Positions 20,847-29,940 of a stretch of DNA of 64,000 nt are shown one piece after another. Position numbers and translations under genes: made by a program. Under the pieces are notes generated by a model. It had not been told where the DNA came from. It saw nothing but the letters and a program-made list of their open reading frames with translations, and did not search any database. Within the stretch, counting starts at the first letter, position 1, and each line of letters opens with the position of its first letter. The DNA lies in contig CP032507.1 in the NCBI GenBank assembly GCA_008375315.1, positions 372,001 through 436,000 on the forward strand, given 5' to 3'. Source of the DNA: Ectothiorhodospiraceae bacterium BW-2. Lineage in GTDB: Bacteria; Pseudomonadota; Gammaproteobacteria; Thiohalomonadales; Thiohalomonadaceae.

Positions 20847-20876
20847 TTGACACTACCACATTCGGCTGCATAAACT
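20847..20876 (+). promoter_or_regulatory. Sigma-70 promoter of the hrcA operon
   Basis: TTGACA at 20847-20852, an 18-bp spacer, and TAAACT at 20871-20876. The CIRCE operator begins 7 bp downstream, so HrcA bound there would sit on the transcription start. Just upstream, at 20833-20839, is GTTGAAA, the same heptamer that forms the -35 of the sigma-32-like promoter before dnaK, but no sigma-32 -10 follows here. Confidence 0.75.
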
Positions 20877-20882
20877 GCCTTG

Positions 20883-20909
20883 TTAGCACTCCAGAGCAAT
20901 GAGTGCTAA
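20883..20909 (+). promoter_or_regulatory. CIRCE operator (HrcA binding site)
   Basis: Perfect match to the CIRCE consensus: TTAGCACTC, nine bases, GAGTGCTAA. HrcA dimers bind this inverted repeat and repress chaperone genes until heat stress or GroE limitation inactivates HrcA. It lies between the promoter and hrcA itself, so the operon is autoregulated. It also rules out the in-frame ATG at 20899, which falls inside the operator. Confidence 0.97.
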
Positions 20910-20952
20910 CGCTGGCGACAAAAAGATTAACCTTAAAGCTTTTATGGTGACT

Positions 20953-21999
20953 ATGACTGAACTACAGATAAGTGATCGGGCACGCTTTCTATTAAAGCGC
21001 ATCGTCAGTCGCTATATTCACGATGGGCAACCGATAGGCTCCCGTACCCTCTCCCGCGAGGAGAATATCGATCTAAGCTCGGCCTCAATTCGTAATGTGA
21101 TGTCCGATTTGGAGCAGATGGGGCTTATCTGCTCCCCTCACACCTCCTCCGGACGCATCCCCACCGCAAAAGGGTACCGCTTCTTTGTCGAACAGCTACT
21201 AGAGGTGCGGCCACTGACACCCAAAACATTAAAACAGCTACAACAGGAGTTAAGCGCCGATCTGCTCAACCGCCCCGATACCGCACTACAGATAGCCTCA
21301 GCCCAACTAGCCGAGCTCACCGGTCTAGCGGGTATTGTGATGCTCCCCCGCTGGGAGCAGCAGGTAGTAAGACAAATCGAGTTTCTACCCCTATCGGGAG
21401 ATAAGGTACTGGTCATTTTAGTTACCAACGACAGTCTGGTACAGAACCGAATTATTCACACCTCCCGCCACTTCAGCGAATCGGAGCTCACCGAAGCGGC
21501 CAACTACTTTAATAGCCACTTCGGCGGCAAACACCTCTCTGAAGTTAGACGGACGGTAGTCGAAGCGATGGCGCAGCACCGCGACGATATGGATCGAATA
21601 ATGCGTAATATTATCGAAGTGGCGCAATCGACCCTCGCTGAGGAGGAGGAGCAGGAGGGCTACCTCATCTCCGGCCAAACCAAACTGATGGGCTACAGCG
21701 AAATGGGCAATCTAGATCGACTGCGACAGCTATTTGAAGCATTTAACCAAAAGCGTGATCTGCTCCATCTACTAGAGCAGTCGATGCAAGCGCAGGGAAT
21801 CGAGATATTTATTGGCGAAGAGTCGGGCTACAAAGCACTAGATGAGTGTAGTGTCGTTACCGCCCCCTATCGAATTGATGGCGCTAAAGTGGGCGTTCTA
21901 GGAGTCATCGGCCCGACCCGCATGAAGTATGACAAGGTAATTCCCATTGTCGATATTACCGCCAACCTGCTAGGCTCAGTACTAGCACAACAACACTAA
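20953..21999 (+). CDS. hrcA: Heat-inducible transcription repressor HrcA
   Basis: Repressor of chaperone genes that binds CIRCE. About 348 aa from ATG 20953 (ATG 20944 is an alternative). The N-terminus is a winged helix (DRARFLLKRIVSRYIHDGQPIGSRTL and SSASIRNVMSDLEQMGLI), followed by the GAF-like dimerisation/inducer region with TSSGRIPTAKGYRFFVEQLL and the C-terminal block GVLGVIGPTRMKYDKVIPIVD. The length is typical. It heads an hrcA-grpE-dnaK-dnaJ cluster, with its own operator upstream. Confidence 0.95.
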   Translation: MTELQISDRARFLLKRIVSRYIHDGQPIGSRTLSREENIDLSSASIRNVMSDLEQMGLICSPHTSSGRIPTAKGYRFFVEQLLEVRPLTPKTLKQLQQELSADLLNRPDTALQIASAQLAELTGLAGIVMLPRWEQQVVRQIEFLPLSGDKVLVILVTNDSLVQNRIIHTSRHFSESELTEAANYFNSHFGGKHLSEVRRTVVEAMAQHRDDMDRIMRNIIEVAQSTLAEEEEQEGYLISGQTKLMGYSEMGNLDRLRQLFEAFNQKRDLLHLLEQSMQAQGIEIFIGEESGYKALDECSVVTAPYRIDGAKVGVLGVIGPTRMKYDKVIPIVDITANLLGSVLAQQH

Positions 22000-22061
22000 A
22001 CACCCCCAACCCAATTAACCTAACCGATTGATACAGCTAGATTAAGGAGATCGAACTACCC

Positions 22062-22693
22062 ATGAGTAAAATCGAACAGACCCCACCGGAACAAAACCTA
22101 ACTGCCGCAGCACAGGTATCTGTGCCTGATCAGAGTCCCGATACCCCCCCCGATCCCCCCCCACTCCCCCACTCGATGAAGAGGCGAGGTTCGAGGCGCT
22201 GCAACAGCAGTTAAATCAGATGAAGGAGGAGTTCAACCAGTTACAACAGCAGAACGAGACTCTCAAAGAGCAGCTACTACGAGCTCACGCCGAACTTGAA
22301 AATGGTCACCGTCGATCACAACAAGCTATCGCAAAGGCGCATAAATTTGCGTTAGAGAAGTTTGCAACCGAGCTACTGCCAGTGGTCGATAGCCTAGAGA
22401 TGGGCCTCAACGCCATGAGCGATGCCGAACAGAATGAAGTGGTCGCCAAACTGCATGAGGGGACTGAAATGACCCTCAAACTCTTTCTAGCTACCTTAGA
22501 AAAGTTTGACATTAAAGCCGTCGGTGAACCAGGAGAGAGCTTTAACCCCGACTACCACCAAGCCGTCTCCATGCAGCCATCGGCAGAGTATCCGGCCAAT
22601 AGTATCGCCGTGGTCATGCAAAAGGGGTATCTGCTCAATGAGCGACTGATACGCCCGGCCATGGTGATGGTCAGCCAAGGTAGCGCCAGCTAA
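22062..22693 (+). CDS. grpE: GrpE nucleotide exchange factor, frame broken in C-runs
   Basis: DnaK nucleotide exchange factor. The conserved part is clear: a coiled coil (QMKEEFNQLQQQNETLKEQL), the GrpE body (FALEKFATELLPVVDSLEMGL) and the C-terminal PAMVMVSQG. The expected start, ATG 22062 with AAGGAG at 22044-22049, lies in a different frame from this body. The start frame reads a Pro/Asp/Gln-rich leader and stops at about 22211; the body frame is open from 22130 but has no ATG before 22220. The frames can join only near the two runs of eight C (22144-22151 and 22155-22162). One extra C gives a normal GrpE of about 210 aa. This is a sequencing error, phase-variable tract or slippage site. 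A shorter protein from ATG 22220 (157 aa) would lack much of the coiled coil. Confidence 0.85.
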
Positions 22694-22699
22694 ATAGCA

Positions 22700-22727
22700 G
22701 TTGAAACCTCAAGCAATGTCCCTATTT
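22700..22727 (+). promoter_or_regulatory. Sigma-32-like heat-shock promoter before dnaK
   Basis: GTTGAAA at 22700-22706, 13 bp, then CCCTATTT at 22720-22727. The RpoH consensus is CTTGAAA, 11-16 bp, CCCCATNT, so this is a good match. It lies between grpE and dnaK and gives dnaK-dnaJ a second heat input besides HrcA/CIRCE upstream of hrcA. Confidence 0.72.
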
Positions 22728-22786
22728 AGCGTGTAGTCATTACCCTCCCTGAGAGGGAGAAACCAAAAGATCTGGAGAATAGAGAG

Positions 22787-24721
22787 ATGGGAAAAATTAT
22801 CGGAATTGATTTGGGCACCACCAACTCCTGTGTGGCAGTCATGGAGGGGAAGAGTCCCCGTGTTATTGAAAATAGCGAAGGGACACGAACCACCCCCTCG
22901 ATTATCGCTTACAGCAAAGATGATGATGAGGTACTAGTCGGCCAATCGGCCAAGCGCCAAGCGGTCACCAACCCCGAAAACACCCTGTTTGCGATTAAAC
23001 GCCTCATTGGCCGCCGCTTTGAAGAGCCAGAAGTACAAAAAGATATCAAACTGGTTCCCTACAAAATCGTCAAAGCGGACAACGGTGACGCATGGGTCGA
23101 GGTGAAGGGCAAAAAGATGGCCGCCCCCGAAATTTCGGCCAAAGTGCTACAGAAGATGAAGAAGACCGCCGAAGATTATCTCGGCGAAACGGTCACCGAA
23201 GCGGTCATTACCGTACCGGCCTACTTCAACGACTCCCAGCGCCAAGCGACCAAAGATGCCGGCCGTATTGCCGGACTAGAGGTAAAACGAATTATTAACG
23301 AACCCACCGCTGCCGCGCTCGCCTTTGGGATGGATAAAAAGGGGGGGGATCGCAAAATCGCGGTCTATGATCTCGGTGGCGGGACTTTCGATATCTCCAT
23401 TATCGAAATTACCGATATCGATGGCGAGCACCAATTTGAAGTCCTCGCCACCAACGGCGATACCTTCCTCGGCGGAGAGGATTTCGATATGCGCCTTATC
23501 GACTATATCGCCGATGAGTTCAAACGAGATCAAGGGGTCAACCTCCATAACGATCCCTTAGCCCTACAGCGGCTGAAAGAGGCGGCAGAGAAGGCCAAAA
23601 TTGAGCTATCCTCTAGCACCCAGACCGAGGTCAATCTCCCCTATATCACCGCCGATGCCTCTGGCCCGAAACATCTGAATGTTAAAATTAATCGAGCTAA
23701 ATTTGAGTCGCTAGTTGAGGATCTCATTAGCCGCTCAATCGAACCGTGTCGAGTAGCACTCAAAGATGCCGGCCTAAGTGCGAGCGACATTAACGATGTG
23801 ATCCTAGTCGGTGGCCAGACTCGGATGCCTAAAGTTCAAGCCGAAGTGGAGCAGTTTTTCGGCAAAGAGCCTCGCCGTGATGTTAACCCCGATGAGGCGG
23901 TCGCCGTTGGAGCCGCGATTCAGGGCGGTGTCCTCGGCGGCGCAGTGAAAGATGTGCTACTGCTCGATGTCACCCCACTCTCGCTCGGTATTGAGACCAT
24001 GGGCGGCGTGATGACCAAGCTGATTGAGAAGAATACTACCATTCCGACCAAAGCGAGCCAAATCTTCTCCACCGCCGATGATAACCAGCCGGCAGTGACC
24101 GTACATGTCTTACAGGGAGAACGGGAGATGGCCTCGGCCAATAAGTCACTCGGACGCTTCGATCTGACCGACATCCCCCCCGCACCGCGCGGTACGCCCC
24201 AAATTGAGGTCACTTTTGATATTGATGCTAACGGCATTCTCAATGTCTCGGCCAAAGATAAGGGTACCGGCAGAGAGCAGACTATCGTGATTAAGGCCTC
24301 CTCCGGCCTCTCCGATGAAGAGATTGACAAAATGGTCAAAGATGCCGAGCTCCATGCGGATGAAGATCGCAAATTCCAAGAGCTCGTCGGCATCCGCAAT
24401 ACCGCCGACTCGATGATTCACGCCACCCGCAGGTCGATGGAAGAGCTAGGTGAGAATGGTCTCAATGCGGCTGAAAAGTCGGCCATTGAATCAGCCATCA
24501 AGGAGCTCGAAGAGGCGCTCAAGAGCAACGACAAAGAGGCGATTGAGGCAAAAACCAAGGCATTAACCGATGCATCTGCTAAAATGGCTGAAAAACTCTA
24601 CGCCCAAAAGGGAGCAGAGGGGGCTAGCGGCAGTACCGATAGTGCTAATTCCGGTACCCAAAAAGAGAAGGACGATGATGTTGTCGATGCCGAATTTGAA
24701 GAGATTGATGACAAAAAGTAG
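22787..24721 (+). CDS. dnaK: Hsp70 chaperone DnaK
   Basis: ATP-driven chaperone acting with DnaJ and GrpE. The 644-aa product starts [21 protein letters not shown]; it has the phosphate-2 block [13 protein letters not shown], the adenosine block VGGQTRMP, the linker [12 protein letters not shown] leading to the substrate domain, and a C-terminal acidic tail ending in [10 protein letters not shown], typical of proteobacterial DnaK. A GAGAG ribosome binding site lies just before ATG 22787. Full length and intact. Confidence 0.99.
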   Translation: MGKIIGIDLGTTNSCVAVMEGKSPRVIENSEGTRTTPSIIAYSKDDDEVLVGQSAKRQAVTNPENTLFAIKRLIGRRFEEPEVQKDIKLVPYKIVKADNGDAWVEVKGKKMAAPEISAKVLQKMKKTAEDYLGETVTEAVITVPAYFNDSQRQATKDAGRIAGLEVKRIINEPTAAALAFGMDKKGGDRKIAVYDLGGGTFDISIIEITDIDGEHQFEVLATNGDTFLGGEDFDMRLIDYIADEFKRDQGVNLHNDPLALQRLKEAAEKAKIELSSSTQTEVNLPYITADASGPKHLNVKINRAKFESLVEDLISRSIEPCRVALKDAGLSASDINDVILVGGQTRMPKVQAEVEQFFGKEPRRDVNPDEAVAVGAAIQGGVLGGAVKDVLLLDVTPLSLGIETMGGVMTKLIEKNTTIPTKASQIFSTADDNQPAVTVHVLQGEREMASANKSLGRFDLTDIPPAPRGTPQIEVTFDIDANGILNVSAKDKGTGREQTIVIKASSGLSDEEIDKMVKDAELHADEDRKFQELVGIRNTADSMIHATRRSMEELGENGLNAAEKSAIESAIKELEEALKSNDKEAIEAKTKALTDASAKMAEKLYAQKGAEGASGSTDSANSGTQKEKDDDVVDAEFEEIDDKK

Positions 24722-24747
24722 CTCCGCTAGGTACTAAACGGCTACAC

Positions 24748-24769
24748 GACAGGCGCTACGGCGCCTGTC
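24748..24769 (+). promoter_or_regulatory. Stable UACG-capped hairpin between dnaK and dnaJ
   Basis: Nine perfect pairs, GACAGGCGC/GCGCCTGTC, closing the loop TACG. In RNA this is C(UACG)G, a UNCG-class tetraloop of exceptional stability. It is followed by TTGCG rather than a T-run, so it is not a normal intrinsic terminator. It may protect the dnaK mRNA end after processing, or lower dnaJ relative to dnaK. Confidence 0.7.
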
Positions 24770-24803
24770 TTGCGCTGTAACTTAAAAATTAACGGATAGA
24801 CAG

Positions 24804-25949
24804 ATGTCGAAACGCGACTATTACGAAATATTGGGCGTTCAGAAAAACGCGACCGAGGCCGAACTGAAAAAGGCCTTTAAAAAATTGGCGATGAAGTACC
24901 ATCCCGACCGCAACCCCGACAATAAAGAGGCTGAAGAGAAGTTTAAAGAGGCCAAAGAGGCGTATGATATCCTCTCTGATGCCCAAAAACGGGCCGCCTA
25001 CGATCAGTTTGGTCATGCCGGTGTCGATCCCTCTATGGGAGGGGGGCGTAGCAGCAGCGGTTTTAGCGGTGGTAGCGGCAACTTTAACGATATTTTTGGC
25101 GATGTCTTTGGCGACATCTTTGGCGCGAGTGGCCGTGGGGGCGGCTCACGAGTCCATCGCGGCGCCGATCTGCGCTACAACCTAGAGCTGAGCTTGGAGG
25201 ATGCGGTCAACGGTACCACCGTTAAGATTCGAGTACCGACACTACTTCAGTGCGAGGTCTGTCACGGTAGTGGCGCTAAAAAGGGAACCTCCCCCACCAC
25301 CTGCCCCACCTGTCACGGCCAAGGTCAGGTACGGATGCAGCAGGGCTTCTTCTCACTCCAACAAGCCTGCCCTCGCTGCCACGGTAGCGGCAAAATTATT
25401 AGCGACCCTTGTGGCAACTGCCACGGTCAGGGTCGGGTTGAACAGCAAAAGACGCTCTCGGTCAAAGTCCCGGCTGGAGTCGATAAAGGTGATCGTATCC
25501 GCCTCTCCGGTGAAGGTGAAGCGGGAGATAACGGCGGTCCTGCCGGTGATCTCTATGTACAAATCTATGTCAAAAAACACCCAATTTTTGAGCGCGAGGG
25601 CAACGATCTCTATTGTGAGGTACCGATAAGCTTCGGGACCGCCTCCCTAGGTGGCGAAATGGATGTGCCGACCCTAAGCGGCAAGGTCAAGCTTAAAGTT
25701 CCGCCAGAGAGTCAGACTGGCAAGCTGTTTCGCCTCCGCGGTAAAGGGGTAAAATCGGTTCGAGGCAGCCAAGTGGGCGATCTGCTCTGCCGTATTGTCA
25801 TAGAGACGCCGGTCAACCTGACCGAAGAGCAGCAGGAGCTACTGCGTCGCTTCGATGACTCACTTAAAGGGCGCAACAATGAGCATAGCCCTAAGGCCAC
25901 CTCTTGGTTTGATAGCGTCAAAAACTTCTTTGAAGAGATGAAATTTTAG
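24804..25949 (+). CDS. dnaJ: Chaperone protein DnaJ (type I Hsp40)
   Basis: Co-chaperone that stimulates DnaK ATPase and delivers substrates. The 381-aa product has the J domain with HPD at residues 33-35, a Gly/Phe/Ser-rich linker (about 75-120), four zinc-centre repeats ([32 protein letters not shown]) and the C-terminal substrate domain. Full length. It follows dnaK by 82 bp, with the stable hairpin in between. Confidence 0.98.
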   Translation: MSKRDYYEILGVQKNATEAELKKAFKKLAMKYHPDRNPDNKEAEEKFKEAKEAYDILSDAQKRAAYDQFGHAGVDPSMGGGRSSSGFSGGSGNFNDIFGDVFGDIFGASGRGGGSRVHRGADLRYNLELSLEDAVNGTTVKIRVPTLLQCEVCHGSGAKKGTSPTTCPTCHGQGQVRMQQGFFSLQQACPRCHGSGKIISDPCGNCHGQGRVEQQKTLSVKVPAGVDKGDRIRLSGEGEAGDNGGPAGDLYVQIYVKKHPIFEREGNDLYCEVPISFGTASLGGEMDVPTLSGKVKLKVPPESQTGKLFRLRGKGVKSVRGSQVGDLLCRIVIETPVNLTEEQQELLRRFDDSLKGRNNEHSPKATSWFDSVKNFFEEMKF

Positions 25950-25956
25950 CCCTACC

Positions 25957-27009
25957 ATGCCCGATAGCTCCCCTCAACGCAGAGCGGTAGCCCTCATCTC
26001 CGGAGGGCTCGATTCGATGCTAGCCGCCAAGGTGATTATGGCGCAAGGTATCCATGTCGAAGGGATAAACTTCTATACCGGTTTCTGTGTCGAGGGGCAC
26101 ACCCACGCCATTCGTAAACAGGCAACAGATCGCCCCAAACGCAATAACGCCCTCTGGAGCGCTGAACAGCTCGGAATAAAGCTCCACATTATCGATATTA
26201 TCGAGCCCTACAAAGAGGTGCTCTTAAACCCCAAACATGGCTACGGTGCCCACCTAAATCCCTGCCTTGACTGCAAGGTGTTTATGGTCTCTAAGGCCTT
26301 GGAGTGGGCCAAAAAGCACCGCTTTGACTTCATAATTACCGGCGAGGTAATCGGCCAGCGACCGATGTCGCAACTCAAAGAGAAGCTCCCCATTATTGCC
26401 AGAGAGTCGGGTGCCGAGGATCGGCTCGTTCGGCCACTCTGTGCCCAAAATCTCCCCCCTACCCTACCGGAGCGAGAGGGGTGGCTAGATCGGGAGCGGC
26501 TCTACAACTTCTCGGGTCGTAGTCGTAAACCGCAGATCGCCCTAGCCAAAGCGTTTAACCTTAACGATTGGGCCGCCCCCGCCGGTGGCTGCTGCTTTCT
26601 TACCGATGCAACCTACTCGCGCAAACTGGCCGATCTATGGCAAGCTCGCGACAGTCGCCACTATGAGATGGACGATATCATGCTGCTCAAAGTGGGGCGT
26701 CATCTTCGCCCCGCTCCTCACTATAAACTGATTATCGGTCGCGAAGAGGGGGAGAATAACTTTCTTTGCGGCTATAAACGGCAGTTTATCTGGCTAAACG
26801 CCGTCTCCCATAAAGGCCCTCTCGCGCTCATTGATGGCGCACCGCAGCTAGATGATCTGACACTCGCCGCCCGCATCCTCGCCCGCTATGGTCAGGGACG
26901 CCATGCTGAACGGGTGACCGTCGACTATACGCTCCCTTCTGGCGAGTCGGGCTCACTACAGGTTTCACCATTAAAGAGTGATCAAATCCCTACCGACTGG
27001 ATGCTATAG
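25957..27009 (+). CDS. PP-loop ATP pyrophosphatase, MnmA-like, with NFACT-type RNA-binding tail
   Basis: A 350-aa cytoplasmic enzyme. The N-terminus has the PP-loop ALISGGLDSMLAAKV, which adenylates substrates such as tRNA uridines before sulfur transfer. A Cys pair in HLNPCLDCKVFM and another in APAGGCCFLTD could be catalytic or bind metal. The C-terminal third (from about 235; PHYKLIIGREEGENNFL) looks like the NFACT-R RNA-binding module seen in this family. It is often labelled a tRNA 2-thiouridylase, but is shorter than and distinct from MnmA. A sulfur-transfer role on RNA is likely; the substrate is unknown. It starts 7 bp after dnaJ, so may be cotranscribed. Confidence 0.75.
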   Translation: MPDSSPQRRAVALISGGLDSMLAAKVIMAQGIHVEGINFYTGFCVEGHTHAIRKQATDRPKRNNALWSAEQLGIKLHIIDIIEPYKEVLLNPKHGYGAHLNPCLDCKVFMVSKALEWAKKHRFDFIITGEVIGQRPMSQLKEKLPIIARESGAEDRLVRPLCAQNLPPTLPEREGWLDRERLYNFSGRSRKPQIALAKAFNLNDWAAPAGGCCFLTDATYSRKLADLWQARDSRHYEMDDIMLLKVGRHLRPAPHYKLIIGREEGENNFLCGYKRQFIWLNAVSHKGPLALIDGAPQLDDLTLAARILARYGQGRHAERVTVDYTLPSGESGSLQVSPLKSDQIPTDWML

Positions 27010-27058
27010 CGACTACCCGCTGCAAGAGGGTGGTTTTTAGCAGTGTCGAGTCATAAAT

Positions 27059-27087
27059 TCTACAATTTTTTGACATCGTGCTATAAT
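27059..27087 (+). promoter_or_regulatory. Extended -10 promoter before the chemoreceptor gene
   Basis: TATAAT at 27082-27087 preceded by TGC, giving an extended -10. A weak -35 (TCTACA, 4 of 6) sits 17 bp upstream at 27059-27064. The start would be near 27094, giving a leader of about 35 nt. Chemoreceptor genes are often sigma-28 dependent; this one appears to be housekeeping. Confidence 0.6.
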
Positions 27088-27128
27088 TTTTGGCGAAGAA
27101 CAGCAATATTTCAAGGGGGATAGGCTCT

Positions 27129-29396
27129 ATGTGGCACGGAACATCAATTACTAAGCGTTTTATATCAGCAACCTTACTGGTGGTCATCATCACAACGACA
27201 CTGGTCTTAGGGTATATCTTCACCGATATGCGAGCCACCCTCAAAACGGCACAGCAGCGCGAAGTCACGGCGATTTTTGAGACGCTGGAGGCGATGCTAG
27301 CACAAGAGGGGCGTCTGGCCGAGTCGATGGCTGCTCTAGTTGCCACGATTCCCGATGTCCAACAGGCCTTTGCTAACGATAACCGCGAACGGCTAAAACA
27401 GCTCTTTGCGGCAGGATTTGAGCAGCTCAAAGCGGAGCATGGGGTACGCCAATTTCAGTTCCACACCCCTCCTGCCCTCTCCTATCTGCGGATTCACAAG
27501 CTGGAGAAGTTTGGGGATGATCTCTCCTCGTTCCGCCACACAGTCACCCAAACCAACCGCACCCAGACTCCGACCCGAGGGCTCGAAATTGGCGTTGCCG
27601 GCTTAGGTATGCGCGGTATCGTCCCGGTCTTTTACCAGCAGCAACATATCGGCTCGGTTGAGTTCGGCATGTCGTTCGGCCAACCCTTTTTCGATGCCGC
27701 CAAAAAGCAGTATGGCGTCGATATCGCCCTCTATCTCAACCGTAGCAGCGGCATGGAGCTATTTGCCACGACTGCCGATAATCTCCAAATTTTTAGCAAA
27801 CAGATCTTGCAAGAGAGCATGGATGGTGACAACCACTTCAGTGTCACTAAACTCGATAACCAGCACCGAGCCATTTTGCTCCACTCGATTAGTGACTACT
27901 CCGGCAAGCCGATTGGGGTGATGCAGGTGGCGATGGATAACAGCTACTATGTTAACGAAATGTCAACCCTGCTGCTCAAGGTCACTCTGATGGGGGTGGC
28001 GATGACACTCCTTATCGCCATTGCGGTATTTTTGATTGCCAAAAGTATTATCAGCCCACTCAAGCGTGCCACACTAGCGCTAGAGTCTATCGCCCATGGT
28101 GATGGCGACCTAGATGTGCGACTCCTAGCCGAGGGGAGCTCGGAGATCATCCAGCTCGCCAACGCCTTTAACCAGTTTATCGACAAGATACGAAACCTGA
28201 TCGTTCGGGTCAACACCACCGCGATTGAGCTATCACAGCGAGTCGATCAATTCTCCCACATGGCAGAACACACCAACAGCGGCGTGCGCCAGCAGCAGCT
28301 CGAACTGAGTCAGGTCGCCTCAGCGATCACCGAAATGGCCGCTACCGTGCATGAAGTCGCGCAAAACACCTCTCAAACTGCCCTCGCAGCGGAGGATGCG
28401 GATCGTAAATCGGGCGATACCCGCGCCATCGTCGCCTCCGCTATGGAGAGTATTAACCGCCTAGCGAGTGATGTCGGCAGCGCAGCCGAAAAGATTGGCC
28501 ATGTCGAGGAGGATAGTCAGCGCATCGGGACAGTTCTCGATGTCATTCGCAATATTGCCGAACAGACCAACCTGTTAGCCCTCAACGCCGCCATCGAAGC
28601 AGCTCGCGCCGGCGAACAGGGACGGGGGTTTGCCGTCGTGGCCGATGAGGTACGCTCACTTGCGCAAAGAACTCAACAATCAACCCAAGAGATTCAGGAG
28701 ATGATTGAGAGCCTGCAATCTGGGGTAGTCGAGACGGTCACCAAAATGAAGACCAGCGAAAAGATGGCTCATGAGAGTGTCGAGCAGACCGGCAGAGCCG
28801 GAGAGGCGTTAAACGATATTGCTACAGCCGTTGATACCATTACTACCATGAGCGCCCAGATCGCTACCGCCTCTGAAGAGCAGAGCGCAGTCACCGACGA
28901 AATTAACCGTAATATTGTCACTATCAACGATATCGCCACCCAGACCGCCGAAGATGCCGCCAATAGCTCCGAAACTAGCCAGCAGCTAGCTGCTCAGGCC
29001 GAACAGCTATTGACACTCCTCTCCAGCTTTAAGAGTGAACAGCTAGCCACCACCGAGCTCCACCGAGCTAAAGCCTCCCACCTCTCTTGGAAATCGAGAA
29101 TGCGCGGCTTTCTTGATGGCAAGACCGCACTCACCTCAAAAGAGGCCTTCTCAGCCCAAGAGTGCCGCTTCGGCCGCTGGTACTACAATGAAGGGCTAGC
29201 GCGATTTGGCCATATTGAGACGATGCGCCAAATCGAAGCGCCCCACAAAGCACTACACGACAAAATTAAGGAGATTATCCGCCACAAGGAGCAGGGAAAC
29301 AGCAGCGCTGCCGAGGCGGGCTATCAAGAGGTTATCTCCCTCTCTGACCAAGTGGTCAACCTTATCGACAAAGTCGAGCGCCAAGCGCTTTCGTAA
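27129..29396 (+). CDS. Methyl-accepting chemotaxis protein with C-terminal zinc-binding (CZB) domain
   Basis: Transmembrane chemoreceptor, 755 aa from ATG 27129 (GGGGGA at 27115-27120). Membrane helix 1 lies near residues 9-30, followed by a periplasmic Cache-like sensor of about 240 residues, helix 2 ([20 protein letters not shown]), a HAMP domain, and the signalling hairpin with the conserved tip [20 protein letters not shown]. The last 110 residues match a CZB domain: a His in [13 protein letters not shown], then [12 protein letters not shown], then [16 protein letters not shown], supplying the 3His/1Cys zinc site. CZB domains sense cytoplasmic zinc and, through zinc, oxidants such as HOCl in other bacteria. 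The ligand of the Cache domain is unknown. No che genes are nearby. Confidence 0.93.
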   Translation: MWHGTSITKRFISATLLVVIITTTLVLGYIFTDMRATLKTAQQREVTAIFETLEAMLAQEGRLAESMAALVATIPDVQQAFANDNRERLKQLFAAGFEQLKAEHGVRQFQFHTPPALSYLRIHKLEKFGDDLSSFRHTVTQTNRTQTPTRGLEIGVAGLGMRGIVPVFYQQQHIGSVEFGMSFGQPFFDAAKKQYGVDIALYLNRSSGMELFATTADNLQIFSKQILQESMDGDNHFSVTKLDNQHRAILLHSISDYSGKPIGVMQVAMDNSYYVNEMSTLLLKVTLMGVAMTLLIAIAVFLIAKSIISPLKRATLALESIAHGDGDLDVRLLAEGSSEIIQLANAFNQFIDKIRNLIVRVNTTAIELSQRVDQFSHMAEHTNSGVRQQQLELSQVASAITEMAATVHEVAQNTSQTALAAEDADRKSGDTRAIVASAMESINRLASDVGSAAEKIGHVEEDSQRIGTVLDVIRNIAEQTNLLALNAAIEAARAGEQGRGFAVVADEVRSLAQRTQQSTQEIQEMIESLQSGVVETVTKMKTSEKMAHESVEQTGRAGEALNDIATAVDTITTMSAQIATASEEQSAVTDEINRNIVTINDIATQTAEDAANSSETSQQLAAQAEQLLTLLSSFKSEQLATTELHRAKASHLSWKSRMRGFLDGKTALTSKEAFSAQECRFGRWYYNEGLARFGHIETMRQIEAPHKALHDKIKEIIRHKEQGNSSAAEAGYQEVISLSDQVVNLIDKVERQALS

Positions 29397-29413
29397 TTAT
29401 TCTGCATCAGTGC

Positions 29414-29441
29414 TTGAATTCTACCCCAATAGCCGTACAAT
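29414..29441 (+). promoter_or_regulatory. Sigma-70 promoter of ssrA
   Basis: TTGAAT at 29414-29419, 16 bp, and TACAAT at 29436-29441. The mature tmRNA 5' end (29452) lies 10 bp further on, so little or no 5' leader is expected. Confidence 0.75.
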
Positions 29442-29451
29442 GCCCTCTTCA

Positions 29452-29812
29452 GGGGACGACATGGCTTCGACGCCGATTACAAAACCTGAGGTGCATGTCG
29501 AGGTGCAGTGACCTCGTTAATCACTCTGCAAAATCTATAGTTGCCAACGACGACAACTACGCACTCGCTGCTTAAACCCCAGTAGGGTGCCATCTGACTA
29601 GAGCCGTGTCTGTGCGTCTAGGTTTCAGGTGTCATATCTCACAGAATCGCGTGCGGGTCAGTCTGGTACCTAAGCGCTAAAACCTTACAGACTCGCTGCT
29701 AGTTTGCCCTGTGTGCCGGGTTGCTGTCAGTTAAAATAAAAGGTGCAATAAGCATGTAGAGCCGATGGCGGAGGATTGACGGACGCGGGTTCGATTCCCG
29801 CCGTCTCCACCA
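29452..29812 (+). ncRNA. ssrA: Transfer-messenger RNA (tmRNA)
   Basis: Rescues stalled ribosomes and tags the incomplete protein for proteolysis. The 361-nt molecule opens with GGGGACG and closes with CGTCTCC-ACCA, giving a 7-bp acceptor stem with encoded CCA. The T arm (GCGGG/CCCGC around TTCGATT) lies just before the 3' end. The tag reading frame at 29543-29575 encodes ANDDNYALAA followed by TAA, a typical gammaproteobacterial tag. It is a single, unpermuted gene. The tmRNA 3' end is a common integration site, but I see no repeat of it in the window. Confidence 0.98.
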
Positions 29813-29940
29813 CTTAGACAAAGATAGCCCCGTCCACTAACCGCGTTTGTCTGCCTGATCGCACGGCCCCTACTTAGCGACCGACGGGTCACAGGATGTA
29901 TCGGAGTGCGACTTGGCAAAACCAGCAAAAGGAGAGGCGC

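Noticed and set aside
20899-20952. Upstream in-frame start for hrcA
   Set aside because: The ATG lies within the CIRCE operator and the added residues are unlike HrcA N-termini.
27070-27087. TTGACA followed by TATAAT before the chemoreceptor gene
   Set aside because: The spacer is only 6 bp, so the two hexamers cannot form one sigma-70 promoter. The extended -10 with a weaker -35 fits better.
29731-29928. 65-codon minus-strand frame with GGDGGNRTRVR
   Set aside because: It is the reverse complement of the tmRNA 3' end, a well-known spurious annotation.
29813-29940. Second copy of the tmRNA 3' end as an attachment site
   Set aside because: No repeat of the tmRNA end was found downstream; the element uses tRNA-Ser instead.
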